Assembly: GCF_018882185.1 (NCBI RefSeq)
Contig: NZ_JACVOY010000001.1
Span: 248,001 to 312,000 of the forward strand
Source of the DNA: Polynucleobacter sp. AP-Latsch-80-C2
Lineage (GTDB): Bacteria; Pseudomonadota; Gammaproteobacteria; Burkholderiales; Burkholderiaceae
Direction of reading: 5' to 3'
Length of the DNA: 64,000 nucleotides
Positions 8,174 to 17,089 of this stretch are shown piece by piece. How positions within the stretch are numbered: position 1 is the first letter of the stretch; each line of letters starts with the position of its first letter. The translations under genes and the position numbers were made by a program. The notes under the pieces are model-generated. The model did no database searches. It was not told the DNA's origin and saw nothing but the letters and a program-made list of their open reading frames with translations.

Positions 8174-10687
8174 TTAAAGATTACCCAAGGAATCAGTTGA
8201 TTCTAGGGGTAGAAGTATTGTAAAGGTGCAGCCAACCAGCTTGGTTTGTGCGCCATCCATGATGTTTTTAGCCCATAGGCGGCCATGGTGGGATTCCACA
8301 ATAGAGCGGCAAATATTGAGTCCCATGCCCATTCCATCCGATTTTGTGCTGAAAAATGGCTCAAACATGTGTTCGATGACCGATTCTTCAATGCCGACCC
8401 CGTTATCCGTTACCTGAATTCTGAGCATAGCAGGGAAGATGCTGGTATCTAAGTCGGCACTAATTTTTACGGGAGGGGCTGACCAGCGAGAGGATAAGGG
8501 GTAGGCCTCCCGCAGGCTATCCAGACCATTTTTAAGTAGATTGACCAAAACCTGAAGAATTAAAACAGGATCTAAATTCACTTCCGGCAGATCCTGGGCA
8601 ATATCTGAGGTAATGCTCAGGCGATGTCGATGTGCCTCGATTTCCACAAGACCAACGGCATCGTTAATGATCTCCTTAATATCGGTGGCTTTTCTTTGAG
8701 GCTCACTGCGTTTCACAAATCCACGAATACGCTGAATAATGGTCCCAGCTCGATGTGCTTGTTCAGAGGCTTTTTCTAGTGCAGGCAGGATTTCTTTGCT
8801 CAAGGCGGGGTCGAGTTGACCATCCAGACGTTTTGCCACGCCCATGCAATAGTTTGAAATCGCAGAAAGCGGTTGATTTAATTCATGCGCAAGGGATGAT
8901 GCCATTTCACCCATGGTGGTGAGGCGACTAGTAAATTGCATACGCTCTTCTTGTTGGCGAGCAAGATCTTCGGCTTCTTTACGTTGCGTGATTTCCGTTG
9001 CAATCAGAAGTTGTGCTAGATGTCCATCAACCCAAGGAATAAAACGCGTACGAACCTCATACCAACGATTGCTACCATCAGCCAACTCAATTTCTTCTGA
9101 TTCAGATTCTTGATATAGAAAGGAGGTTGGAATACCTGGGGGAGAATCTTGCAAATCTTCAGCAATATCCCGCAAATTTTTATTGCTACGTTCATTGCCA
9201 ATTAAATTGAAGTGACCTTTAGAATCATTGCCAAAATTTTCACGATAGAAACGGTTTGCAAATAGTAACTCGTCAGTCTCGAGCGCAACAACTGATACCG
9301 CAGCATCCAATCCTTCCAGAACCGTTGTAAAGCGCTCTTGAGATGCGGCTAATTCTTCACGAATTTTCTTTGGCTCAGAAATATCAATTAAGGATGTGAC
9401 CCAGCCAGATTGCCGACCTTTTTCGTTGATTAAAGGCGCGATGAAAGTGCGGGTTTGGATTAAGGAGCCATCCTTACGCAAGATAGCGCCTTCGATGCCA
9501 GTCTTGATACCATCAGAGCTGAGAGCGCGATTCATTTTTTCTACCAACTCATCTTTTCTGCTCTCTGGCCAGAAGGGAAATGGTGGAGAGAGGCCTACTA
9601 GTTCTGAAGCCGTCCAGCCTGTCATTTCAGAAAATGCCCGGTTGACATAGGTGATACGTTTTTCCATGTCATGCGCCCGAATTCCAACGGGGGTGGAATT
9701 TTCCATGGCGCTACGAAAGCTGGTTTCAGTCCGCAAATTTGCTTCAGCCTCTTGGCGTACTTGCATTTGTTTTAAGACAGACCACAAACTCCAGATCACA
9801 AATGTACACAAGCCGATCACAACACCAATCAGCATTCGGAATGTGAGATTGGTTGGAGGTGGGTAGGTATCAATGCGCAAAGTTAAGTTAGGGCTAAGCA
9901 CACCCATGTCTAAGCTAGTTTGATTGCTAAATGCTCTTTTCGGAGTATCTCGATCCGATGAAATCGCTAAAAGCTTTTCGTTATCCGTTAAAAGAGTGAA
10001 GCGATATTGGCTTTTGAGTTCACCAGGGATAACATCCAAGATTCCCTGCGTGGTGTAGAGCGCGGCCAAATATCCGACAATCTCTCCGCCTGAAATATTG
10101 GGGACTACTTGCCAAAAGACATTTTTTCTTTCTCGCGCCAAGGGCTCGTCATTCGATATGTTCAGTGAGATGAACTGGCTAAAAGCTGCTCTATTAGTAA
10201 CGCGACTTAATTCAATGGTTGTCTTGAGTCCCTCATTAATAGCGGGGGCAATGTCAGATTGATTCATCCAGTCCGTTTTTGTGGTGGTCGGTGGAACCAT
10301 CCATTGGCGTTGATTATCTGCATTGAGCCAAATAATTCTCACAATCTCATGATTGCTAATAGCAAGATCATCTGCTTGCTCATACGCAATTTGCTTGAGC
10401 TTTTCTTGATCGGTGGTAGCCGCTATCTCTCGGTTAATCGTGATGAGTGAATCTGTGTTGTTGGCAAAGCGCAGTTGAATGCGTTGTTTAGCGAACGCAA
10501 GCTCGCGAAAGAGTGCAGACTCTTGTTGGCTTTTTTCTTGTAGTTGTAGAGTGCCCAAAATGACGCCCATAACAGCCGTAAAGAGCACGATCGCTAAGAG
10601 AGGGGTGTAAACCAGCCTAAAGCCCCGAATTTTTCGGAGCCATTTAATGGGACTAAGTCGCCAGATGGAGAATGCTGAAAATTTCAT
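8174..10687 (-). CDS. Membrane-bound PAS sensor histidine kinase
   Basis: 837-residue two-component kinase. The N-terminus has one membrane helix (about 26-48), then a periplasmic sensor region to about 282 and a second helix (about 283-305). Two PAS domains follow (about 325-440 and 450-570), the first with the RITYVNRAFSEMTGWTASELVG signature. The HisKA domain has LAHELNQPLSAISNY with His about 601, and the ATPase domain carries DNGVGI and GMGMGLNICRSIVESHHG. The arrangement resembles FixL/DctB-like kinases. The ligand cannot be read from the sequence. It is divergent from aceE (204 bases between starts) and precedes its response regulator by 36 bases, so the pair may monitor carbon or redox state. 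Confidence 0.92.
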   Translation of the reverse strand: MKFSAFSIWRLSPIKWLRKIRGFRLVYTPLLAIVLFTAVMGVILGTLQLQEKSQQESALFRELAFAKQRIQLRFANNTDSLITINREIAATTDQEKLKQIAYEQADDLAISNHEIVRIIWLNADNQRQWMVPPTTTKTDWMNQSDIAPAINEGLKTTIELSRVTNRAAFSQFISLNISNDEPLARERKNVFWQVVPNISGGEIVGYLAALYTTQGILDVIPGELKSQYRFTLLTDNEKLLAISSDRDTPKRAFSNQTSLDMGVLSPNLTLRIDTYPPPTNLTFRMLIGVVIGLCTFVIWSLWSVLKQMQVRQEAEANLRTETSFRSAMENSTPVGIRAHDMEKRITYVNRAFSEMTGWTASELVGLSPPFPFWPESRKDELVEKMNRALSSDGIKTGIEGAILRKDGSLIQTRTFIAPLINEKGRQSGWVTSLIDISEPKKIREELAASQERFTTVLEGLDAAVSVVALETDELLFANRFYRENFGNDSKGHFNLIGNERSNKNLRDIAEDLQDSPPGIPTSFLYQESESEEIELADGSNRWYEVRTRFIPWVDGHLAQLLIATEITQRKEAEDLARQQEERMQFTSRLTTMGEMASSLAHELNQPLSAISNYCMGVAKRLDGQLDPALSKEILPALEKASEQAHRAGTIIQRIRGFVKRSEPQRKATDIKEIINDAVGLVEIEAHRHRLSITSDIAQDLPEVNLDPVLILQVLVNLLKNGLDSLREAYPLSSRWSAPPVKISADLDTSIFPAMLRIQVTDNGVGIEESVIEHMFEPFFSTKSDGMGMGLNICRSIVESHHGRLWAKNIMDGAQTKLVGCTFTILLPLESTDSLGNL

Positions 10688-10754
10688 GAATGTGACCCAT
10701 TTTGCCCTATTGGAGCGACCATTCGGGTATTCAAGGCCGTGGGCCTATTTTTAT

Positions 10755-10765
10755 TTGCGCTGCAA
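10755..10765. promoter_or_regulatory. TTGCG-N-TGCAA palindrome upstream of aceE
   Basis: TTGC-GCT-GCAA, an 11-bp interrupted palindrome in the divergent kinase/aceE region, followed by TAAAA. The same core occurs at 17030-17040, in the phasin promoter (33397-33407) and, with one mismatch, before sdhC (51818-51828). The binding protein is not known; a PhaR-like regulator is one possibility. Confidence 0.5.
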
Positions 10766-10772
10766 TAAAATA

Positions 10773-10803
10773 CCACATTATGAGAAATACTATCATTATG
10801 TGG
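10773..10803. promoter_or_regulatory. Interrupted palindrome between the sensor kinase and aceE
   Basis: Arms CCACATTATGA (10773-10783) and TCATTATGTGG (10793-10803) are inverted repeats with one mismatch and a 9-base spacer. The right arm ends 8 bases before the predicted aceE -35. The site is suited to a dimeric regulator acting on one or both divergent genes. The LuxR-type regulator of the neighbouring pair is the obvious candidate, by position only. Confidence 0.5.
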
Positions 10804-10811
10804 AAAATTGC

Positions 10812-10840
10812 TTGTTTACACCCATATACCTTCCTAGAAT
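10812..10840 (+). promoter_or_regulatory. Predicted sigma-70 promoter of aceE
   Basis: TTGTTT (10812-10817), a 17-base spacer and TAGAAT (10835-10840). The -10 matches the consensus at 5 of 6 positions and the -35 at 3 of 6. The transcript would start near 10847 and have a leader of about 45 bases carrying the GGAGG ribosome site just before ATG 10892. Confidence 0.4.
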
Positions 10841-10891
10841 ATTGCCTATAGAGTGAGTAGCTAATAGAGAAACATCTAACGGAGGCAGTTT

Positions 10892-13588
10892 ATGGCAGCG
10901 GTACCAGATCAAATCTTAGGTAAGACCAGCGCACAAGATGCGGATCCCGGCGAGACGCAGGAGTGGTTGCAGGCACTAGATGGTGTCATTCATAACGAAG
11001 GCCCCGAAAGAGCTGCTTACTTAATAGACCAGCAAATCTCTCATGCGCGTGTGAATGGTGTTGTTCAACCATTCCATGCAGAGACCCCGTATATCAATAC
11101 GATTCCGGTTGAAAACCAAGCTCGCTTACCAGGCGATCAAAATGTTGAACACCGTATTCGTTCATACACACGTTGGAATGCTATGGCCATGGTGCTACGT
11201 GCAAATAAGGACACCAACGTTGGTGGACATATTTCCTCATTCCAATCGGCTGCAACTTTGTATGACGTAGGCTTTAATCACTTTTGGCATGCACCTTCAC
11301 CAGAGCATGGTGGAGATCTGATTTTTGTTCAGGGCCATTCATCACCTGGAGTCTACGCGCGTGCATACATGCTTGGTCGTTTATCCGATGATCAGCTAAA
11401 TAATTTCCGTCAAGAAGTGGGTGGTAAGGGTATCTCTAGTTATCCGCACCCATGGTTGATGCCTGACTTCTGGCAGTTCCCAACCGTATCAATGGGTCTT
11501 GGCCCGATCATGGCGATTTATCAAGCGCGCTTTATGCGCTATTTACAAGATCGTGGCTTTATCAAACATGAAGGAAGAAAAGTTTGGGCCTTCTTGGGTG
11601 ATGGTGAGACCGATGAGCCAGAATCACTCGGTGCTATTGGTATGGCCGGTCGTGAAAAACTCGATAACCTCATTTTTGTCGTCAATTGCAACTTGCAGCG
11701 TTTAGATGGACCTGTACGCGGTAACGGAAAAATTATTCAAGAGTTAGAGGGCGAGTTCCGTGGTGCTGGTTGGAATGTCATCAAAGTCTTATGGGGCGGT
11801 CAATGGGATGCCTTGTTTGCACGCGATAAAAAAGGCATCTTGATGCAGCGTCTTGCAGAGATCGTGGATGGTCAGTACCAAACAATGAAGTCAAAGAATG
11901 GTGCTTACGTACGTGAGATCGTATTTAATACACCAGAACTCAAAGCACTAGTCAGTGACTGGAGTGATGATGAAATTTGGCAACTCAATCGTGGCGGTCA
12001 TGATCCTCACAAAGTGTATGCCGCCTTTCATGCTGCGGTAAATCACAAAGATCAGCCAACTGTCATTCTTGCTCATACTATTAAAGGTTACGGTATGGGC
12101 GGTTCCGGTGAAGCAATGAATATTGCTCACCAAGCGAAGAAGATGAATGACGATGATGTCCGTCGTTTCCGTGATCGTTTCGAGATTCCTGTTAAGGATG
12201 AAGAGCTCGATGACATGCCTTTGGTTAAATTTACCGAAGGCAGTCCAGAGCTTGAGTACATGAAGGCGCGCCGTCAAGAGTTGGGCGGATATTTGCCGCA
12301 ACGTCGCACCAAAGCTGAGAGCTTGCCTGTGCCAGCGCTCGATGCTTTCACACCATTACTTGAGGCTACCTCTGAAGGGCGCGAGATCTCAACCACGATG
12401 GCCTTTGTGCGCATGCTCAATATTGTGGTGCGCGATAAGACGATTGGTAAGCGTGTTGTTCCGATCGTGCCAGACGAGTCACGTACCTTTGGTATGGAAG
12501 GTATGTTCCGTCAATTGGGCATTTGGAACCAATTAGGGCAACTCTATACCCCAGAAGATCATGATCAATTGATGTTCTATAAAGAGGATAAAACGGGTCA
12601 GATTTTGCAAGAAGGTATTAACGAAGCCGGCGGTATGTGTGATTGGATTGCGGCAGCGACTTCGTATTCCACTCATGGCGTTCCAATGTTGCCGTTTTAT
12701 ATTTTCTATTCGATGTTTGGTTTCCAGCGCATTGGCGACTTAGCATGGGCTGCCGGCGATATGCGTAGCCGTGGCTTCTTGCTCGGTGGAACTGCGGGTA
12801 GAACAACCTTGAACGGCGAAGGCTTGCAACACGAAGATGGCCATAGTCATTTATGGAGTGGGGCAGTTCCAAACTGCATCAGCTATGACCCAACCTTTGC
12901 ATTTGAATTGGCCGTGGTGATTCAAGATGGTATGCGTCGTATGTTGGAAGTGCAGGAAGACGTTTACTACTATGTCACTTTGATGAATGAGAACTATGCC
13001 CATCCTGCAATGCCTAAGGGTGTAGAGCAAGACATTATTAAGGGAATGTATAAACTCAAGTCAGTCGGCGACAGCAATGCGAAGTTGCGCGTTCAGTTGC
13101 TGGGTTCGGGCACTATTTTCCGTGAAGTAATTGAAGCTGCTGAGATCTTGCATAAAGATTGGGGTGTATCTTCCGATCTGTGGGGATGCCCAAGCTTTAC
13201 TGAGTTGGGGCGTGATTGGGCTTCAGTACATCGCAGCAATCTTTTGAACCCAACCGCTGCCCCCCAACTTTCTCATGTCGAGAAGTGTCTTAAAGATACT
13301 TCAGGTCCTGTGATTGCAGCAACCGACTATGTTCGCTTATTTGCCGAGCAAATTCGTCCTGCGATTCAGCACATGGGTCGTCGCTATGAAGTGTTGGGTA
13401 CTGACGGCTTTGGTCGCTCTGATACCCGTGAAAAATTACGTGATTTCTTCGAGGTCGATCACCGCTGGGTAGTTCTAACGGCCCTGAGATCTTTAGTGGA
13501 TGCTGGACAGATGGATCGTCAAAAGTTGGCTGAAGCAATCAAGAAATACGGGATTGATGCCACTAAACCAAATCCAATGACGGTTTGA
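10892..13588 (+). CDS. aceE: Pyruvate dehydrogenase E1 component, homodimeric type
   Basis: Thiamine-diphosphate-dependent decarboxylase that oxidises pyruvate and acetylates the lipoyl groups of E2, the entry to acetyl-CoA. 898 residues, typical of the homodimeric E1 of Gram-negatives. The N-terminal part holds GGHISSFQSAATLYDVGFNHF and the ThDP/Mg motif GDGETDEPES...NCNLQRLDGPVRGN; the second half carries the pyrimidine-domain PDESRTFGMEGMFRQ and the EGLQHEDGHSH loop. A GGAGG site precedes the ATG. aceF follows after 15 bases and lpdA 10 bases later, forming one operon closed by a terminator at 17003. Confidence 0.98.
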   Translation: MAAVPDQILGKTSAQDADPGETQEWLQALDGVIHNEGPERAAYLIDQQISHARVNGVVQPFHAETPYINTIPVENQARLPGDQNVEHRIRSYTRWNAMAMVLRANKDTNVGGHISSFQSAATLYDVGFNHFWHAPSPEHGGDLIFVQGHSSPGVYARAYMLGRLSDDQLNNFRQEVGGKGISSYPHPWLMPDFWQFPTVSMGLGPIMAIYQARFMRYLQDRGFIKHEGRKVWAFLGDGETDEPESLGAIGMAGREKLDNLIFVVNCNLQRLDGPVRGNGKIIQELEGEFRGAGWNVIKVLWGGQWDALFARDKKGILMQRLAEIVDGQYQTMKSKNGAYVREIVFNTPELKALVSDWSDDEIWQLNRGGHDPHKVYAAFHAAVNHKDQPTVILAHTIKGYGMGGSGEAMNIAHQAKKMNDDDVRRFRDRFEIPVKDEELDDMPLVKFTEGSPELEYMKARRQELGGYLPQRRTKAESLPVPALDAFTPLLEATSEGREISTTMAFVRMLNIVVRDKTIGKRVVPIVPDESRTFGMEGMFRQLGIWNQLGQLYTPEDHDQLMFYKEDKTGQILQEGINEAGGMCDWIAAATSYSTHGVPMLPFYIFYSMFGFQRIGDLAWAAGDMRSRGFLLGGTAGRTTLNGEGLQHEDGHSHLWSGAVPNCISYDPTFAFELAVVIQDGMRRMLEVQEDVYYYVTLMNENYAHPAMPKGVEQDIIKGMYKLKSVGDSNAKLRVQLLGSGTIFREVIEAAEILHKDWGVSSDLWGCPSFTELGRDWASVHRSNLLNPTAAPQLSHVEKCLKDTSGPVIAATDYVRLFAEQIRPAIQHMGRRYEVLGTDGFGRSDTREKLRDFFEVDHRWVVLTALRSLVDAGQMDRQKLAEAIKKYGIDATKPNPMTV

Positions 13589-13603
13589 TAAGAGAACAAC
13601 AAT

Positions 13604-15193
13604 ATGAGTCAAATAATCGAAATCAAAGTGCCGGATATTGGTGACTACAAAGATGTACCAGTCATTGAAGTCTTGGTTAAACCAGGTGACAAAGTCGAAA
13701 AGGAACAATCCATTGTTGTTCTGGAATCTGACAAAGCCACGATGGATGTTCCTTCATCACACTCCGGTGTTGTGAAAGAAGTCAAAGTCAAGATTGGTGA
13801 TAACTTATCTGAAGGATCAGTAGTAATTACTTTGGAAGAGGGCGCTGCATCTGCGGCAGCTCCTGCACCAGCGTCTACAGCTCCGGCTGTAGCGGCAAGT
13901 ACGGGGAGTGCCCCAATCGAAATCAAAGTGCCGGATATTGGTGACTACAAAGATGTACCAGTCATTGAAGTCTTGGTTAAACCAGGTGACAAAGTAGAAA
14001 AAGAACAATCGATTGTTGTTCTGGAATCTGACAAAGCCACGATGGATGTTCCTTCATCACACTCCGGTGTTGTGAAAGAAGTCAAAGTCAAGATTGGTGA
14101 TAACTTATCTGAAGGTTCGGTGGTTGTGATCCTGGAAGCAAACACTGGCGCAGCTCCAGTAGCAAGTCCAGTGGCCACACCTGCAGCTGCTAAGCCTGCG
14201 GCAGTTGAGCCGCCTATCCCGCGTGCACCTGCACCTCCTCCAATGAGCAACACTCCCCCAGCAGTGGATGCTGCGGTTAGTCATGCTAGTCCGTCAGTGC
14301 GTAAATTTACGCGCGAACTTGGTGTCACGATTACTCAGGTCAAAGGATCAGGCCACAAGGGGCGCATTACACAGGAAGACGTACAAGCCTTTGTAAAAGC
14401 GGCCATGAGTGGTGGTGCTAGCAGCTCTGCGGCAGTATCGAGCGGTGGAAGCTTAGGTGGTCTGAATCTGATTCCTTGGCCAAAAGTGGATTTCACGAAG
14501 TTTGGCGAGATTGAGCGTAAACCATTAAATCGTATCAAGAAACTGACTGCTGCCAATTTAGGTCGCAACTGGGTCATGATTCCGGCGGTGACATATCACG
14601 AAGATGCCGACATTACCGATCTCGAAGCTTTCAGGGTATTAACCAATAAAGAGAATGAGAAAAAAGGCGTCAAGATTACGATGCTGGCCTTCTTAATGAA
14701 GGCGGCTGTTGCGGCTTTGAAGAAATATCCTGAGTTCAATAGCTCACTGGATGGTGATGATCTCATTTTGAAGAAATATTTCAATATTGGTTTTGCTGCC
14801 GACACCCCTACAGGTTTGGTCGTGCCGGTCATTAAAGATGCAGACAAGAAAGGCATCTTTGAGTTAGCCAAAGAAACTTCAGAGTTAGCAGCACTTGCAC
14901 GTGACGGCAAATTAAAGCCGGATCAAATGCAGGGCGCTAGCTTTACTATCTCATCTCTGGGCGGTATCGGTGGTACGTATTTCTCACCAATCGTCAATGC
15001 TCCTGAAGTCGCCATTATGGGCGTGAGCAAGGCATCCATGAAGCCAGTATGGGATGGTAAGCAATTTGTGCCACGCCTCATTTGCCCATTGTCACTTTCT
15101 GCAGATCATCGCGTGATTGATGGTGCCTTAGCTACACGCTTTAACGTGTATATTGCGCAGCTCTTAGCCGACTTCCGTCGCGCTAGTCTGTAA
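13604..15193 (+). CDS. aceF: Dihydrolipoamide acetyltransferase (PDH E2) with two near-identical lipoyl domains
   Basis: E2 core of pyruvate dehydrogenase; transfers acetyl from lipoyl-lysine to CoA. 529 residues: lipoyl domain 1 (about 3-78, lipoyl Lys44 in ESDKATMD), Ala/Pro linker, lipoyl domain 2 (about 104-178, Lys144), longer Ala/Pro linker, peripheral-subunit-binding domain (about 230-266, SPSVRKFTRELGV) and catalytic domain with DHRVIDG near 501-507. The two lipoyl domains are almost the same at the DNA level (see the repeat entry), which indicates recent duplication or gene conversion. It sits between E1 and E3 genes with short spacers. Confidence 0.98.
   Translation: MSQIIEIKVPDIGDYKDVPVIEVLVKPGDKVEKEQSIVVLESDKATMDVPSSHSGVVKEVKVKIGDNLSEGSVVITLEEGAASAAAPAPASTAPAVAASTGSAPIEIKVPDIGDYKDVPVIEVLVKPGDKVEKEQSIVVLESDKATMDVPSSHSGVVKEVKVKIGDNLSEGSVVVILEANTGAAPVASPVATPAAAKPAAVEPPIPRAPAPPPMSNTPPAVDAAVSHASPSVRKFTRELGVTITQVKGSGHKGRITQEDVQAFVKAAMSGGASSSAAVSSGGSLGGLNLIPWPKVDFTKFGEIERKPLNRIKKLTAANLGRNWVMIPAVTYHEDADITDLEAFRVLTNKENEKKGVKITMLAFLMKAAVAALKKYPEFNSSLDGDDLILKKYFNIGFAADTPTGLVVPVIKDADKKGIFELAKETSELAALARDGKLKPDQMQGASFTISSLGGIGGTYFSPIVNAPEVAIMGVSKASMKPVWDGKQFVPRLICPLSLSADHRVIDGALATRFNVYIAQLLADFRRASL
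13615..14115 (+). repeat. Direct repeat encoding the two aceF lipoyl domains
   Basis: Bases 13615-13815 recur at 13915-14115, exactly 300 bases downstream, with three differences in 201 positions (at 13696, 13702 and 13711). Similarity fades after that through 13840/14140. The spacer encodes the Ala/Pro linker. The copies are in frame, so unequal recombination would change the number of lipoyl domains by exactly 100 residues. Confidence 0.95.
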
Positions 15194-15203
15194 GGGGGGA
15201 TCT

Positions 15204-16976
15204 ATGGCTAAGCAAACGATCCTCGTTCCAGATATTGGCGACTATTCAGATGTCCCTGTGATTGAGGTATTGGTCAAAGTGGGTGATGTCATTGAAAAAG
15301 AGCAGCCTTTATTAGTACTAGAGTCTGATAAAGCGACCATGGAAGTTCCAGCTGATGCAGCAGGAACCATTATTAGTATTGCGGTGAAGCTTGGCGACAA
15401 AGTTGGCAAAGGTACTGTGATTGCAGAAATTGAGGCTAGTGGTGAAACGACTAAACCAGCTCCCGCTAGTGCTCCAGTACCTGCTCCTGCACCGGCTGCA
15501 ATTGCTCCCGCACCCAAGGCTGGACAGTACAACGGCAAAGTGGATCACGAGTGTGAGGTATTGGTTTTAGGTGCAGGGCCTGGTGGTTATAGCGCAGCCT
15601 TTAGAAGTGCTGATTTAGGGGTGAGTACTATTTTGGTAGAGCGTTATCCAACTCTAGGTGGCGTTTGTCTCAATGTGGGCTGCATTCCATCAAAGGCACT
15701 ATTGCACACCACCTCTGTCATGGATGAAGTCAAGACTATGGCAAAGCACGGCATTACTTTTGGCGCGCCTAAGATTGAGATCGATCAATTGCGCGGCTAC
15801 AAAGAATCCGTCATTGCCAAATTGACAGGTGGTTTGGCTGGTATGGCCAAAGCACGTAAAGTTAAAGTGGTGCGTGGTTTGGGTAAATTTTTAGATGCAA
15901 ACCATGTAGAGGTCGAGCTCACTAATGGCACTGGCCAAGATTTAACTGGTCAAAAAGAAGTGGTACGTTTCCAGAAGGCGATTATTGCTGCGGGTAGTCA
16001 GCCAGTGAAATTGCCATTTTTGCCTGAAGACCCTCGCATTGTGGATAGTACTGGCGCCTTGTTGCTCAAGAGTATTCCAAAAAGAATGTTGGTCATTGGT
16101 GGCGGCATTATTGGTTTGGAGATGGCCACGGTTTACAGCACATTAGGCTCACGGATTGATATCGCAGAGATGATGGATGGTCTGATGGCAGGCGCTGACC
16201 GCGATTTAGAAAAGGTCTGGGAGAAGTTCAATGCCGGACGTTTTGAAAAAATTATGCTCAAGACCCGTGCAGCCAAGGCAGAAGTAAAGCCTGATGGTAT
16301 TCAGGTGAGCTTTGAAGGTGAGAATGCTCCAGCGGAACCGCAAACCTATGATTTGGTTTTGGTTGCAGTGGGCCGTACGCCAAATGGTAAGAAGATTGAT
16401 GCAGGTTTGGCTGGTGTGCAAGTAGACGAGCGTGGCTTCATTCCGGTCGATAAACAAATGCGCACTAATGTCCCAAATATTTTTGCGATTGGTGATTTAG
16501 TTGGTCAGCCGATGTTGGCTCATAAGGCGGTGCATGAAGGTCACGTAGCTGCTGAAGCTGCTGCAGGCGAGAAGTCATTCTTTGATGCGAAACAAATTCC
16601 ATCAGTCGCTTATACCGACCCAGAGGTAGCTTGGGCTGGATTAACGGAAGAGCAGTGCAAAACACAAGGCATCGCCTATGAAAAGGGCCTCTTCCCTTGG
16701 GCTGCTAGTGGGCGCGCGATCGCCAATGGACGTGATGAAGGATTCACTAAGCTCATTTTCGATGCGACAACACATCGCATTATTGGGGGCGGTATTGTGG
16801 GTACGCATGCGGGTGATTTAATTGGAGAGGTATGTTTGGCAATTGAGATGGGTGCAGATGCAGTTGATATTGGCAAAACCATTCATCCACATCCAACCCT
16901 TGGCGAGTCTGTTGGCCTAGCTGCAGAAGCTGCACACGGTCATTGCACAGATTTACCGCCAGTGAAGAAAAAATAG
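15204..16976 (+). CDS. lpdA: Dihydrolipoamide dehydrogenase (PDH E3) with N-terminal lipoyl domain
   Basis: FAD enzyme that reoxidises the dihydrolipoyl groups of E2 with NAD+. 590 residues, longer than a plain E3 (about 475) because of an N-terminal lipoyl domain (about 3-78, Lys43 in ESDKATME) and a Pro/Ala linker to about residue 108. The FAD-binding GAGPGGYSAAFRSADLG is followed by the redox-active disulfide GGVCLNVGCIPSK, the NAD-binding GGGIIGLEMATVYSTLG and the C-terminal HPHPTLGE with the catalytic His. E3 proteins with a lipoyl domain are known in betaproteobacteria and Neisseria. It is the last gene of the aceEF-lpdA operon. Confidence 0.97.
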   Translation: MAKQTILVPDIGDYSDVPVIEVLVKVGDVIEKEQPLLVLESDKATMEVPADAAGTIISIAVKLGDKVGKGTVIAEIEASGETTKPAPASAPVPAPAPAAIAPAPKAGQYNGKVDHECEVLVLGAGPGGYSAAFRSADLGVSTILVERYPTLGGVCLNVGCIPSKALLHTTSVMDEVKTMAKHGITFGAPKIEIDQLRGYKESVIAKLTGGLAGMAKARKVKVVRGLGKFLDANHVEVELTNGTGQDLTGQKEVVRFQKAIIAAGSQPVKLPFLPEDPRIVDSTGALLLKSIPKRMLVIGGGIIGLEMATVYSTLGSRIDIAEMMDGLMAGADRDLEKVWEKFNAGRFEKIMLKTRAAKAEVKPDGIQVSFEGENAPAEPQTYDLVLVAVGRTPNGKKIDAGLAGVQVDERGFIPVDKQMRTNVPNIFAIGDLVGQPMLAHKAVHEGHVAAEAAAGEKSFFDAKQIPSVAYTDPEVAWAGLTEEQCKTQGIAYEKGLFPWAASGRAIANGRDEGFTKLIFDATTHRIIGGGIVGTHAGDLIGEVCLAIEMGADAVDIGKTIHPHPTLGESVGLAAEAAHGHCTDLPPVKKK

Positions 16977-17002
16977 AGTTTAGATAACTCTTGCCTACTG
17001 GA

Positions 17003-17030
17003 AGCCCTGAGAAATCAGGGCTTTTTCTTT
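17003..17030 (+). terminator. Intrinsic terminator after lpdA
   Basis: Perfect 8-bp stem AGCCCTGA / TCAGGGCT (17003-17010, 17015-17022) with a GAAA tetraloop and the run TTTTCTTT. It ends the pyruvate dehydrogenase operon. Confidence 0.9.
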
Positions 17031-17040
17031 TGCGGTGCAA
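17030..17040. promoter_or_regulatory. TTGCG-N-TGCAA palindrome upstream of the AraC-type gene
   Basis: TTGC-GGT-GCAA, directly after the lpdA terminator and 50 bases before the AraC-type start. With its flank TAAAA it matches the aceE-upstream copy (10755) at 15 of 16 bases. It probably lies in the promoter region of the AraC-type regulator. Confidence 0.45.
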
Positions 17041-17089
17041 TAAAAAAATTTGCCTATGAATAGTGCCGCTATGTGAGATGATTTAACGC

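Noticed and set aside
13645-14253. Repeated open frames on the minus strand across the aceF lipoyl domains
   Set aside because: They are mirror images of the real repeated coding sequence, rich in Ser/Thr/Leu with no family match; shadows of aceF.
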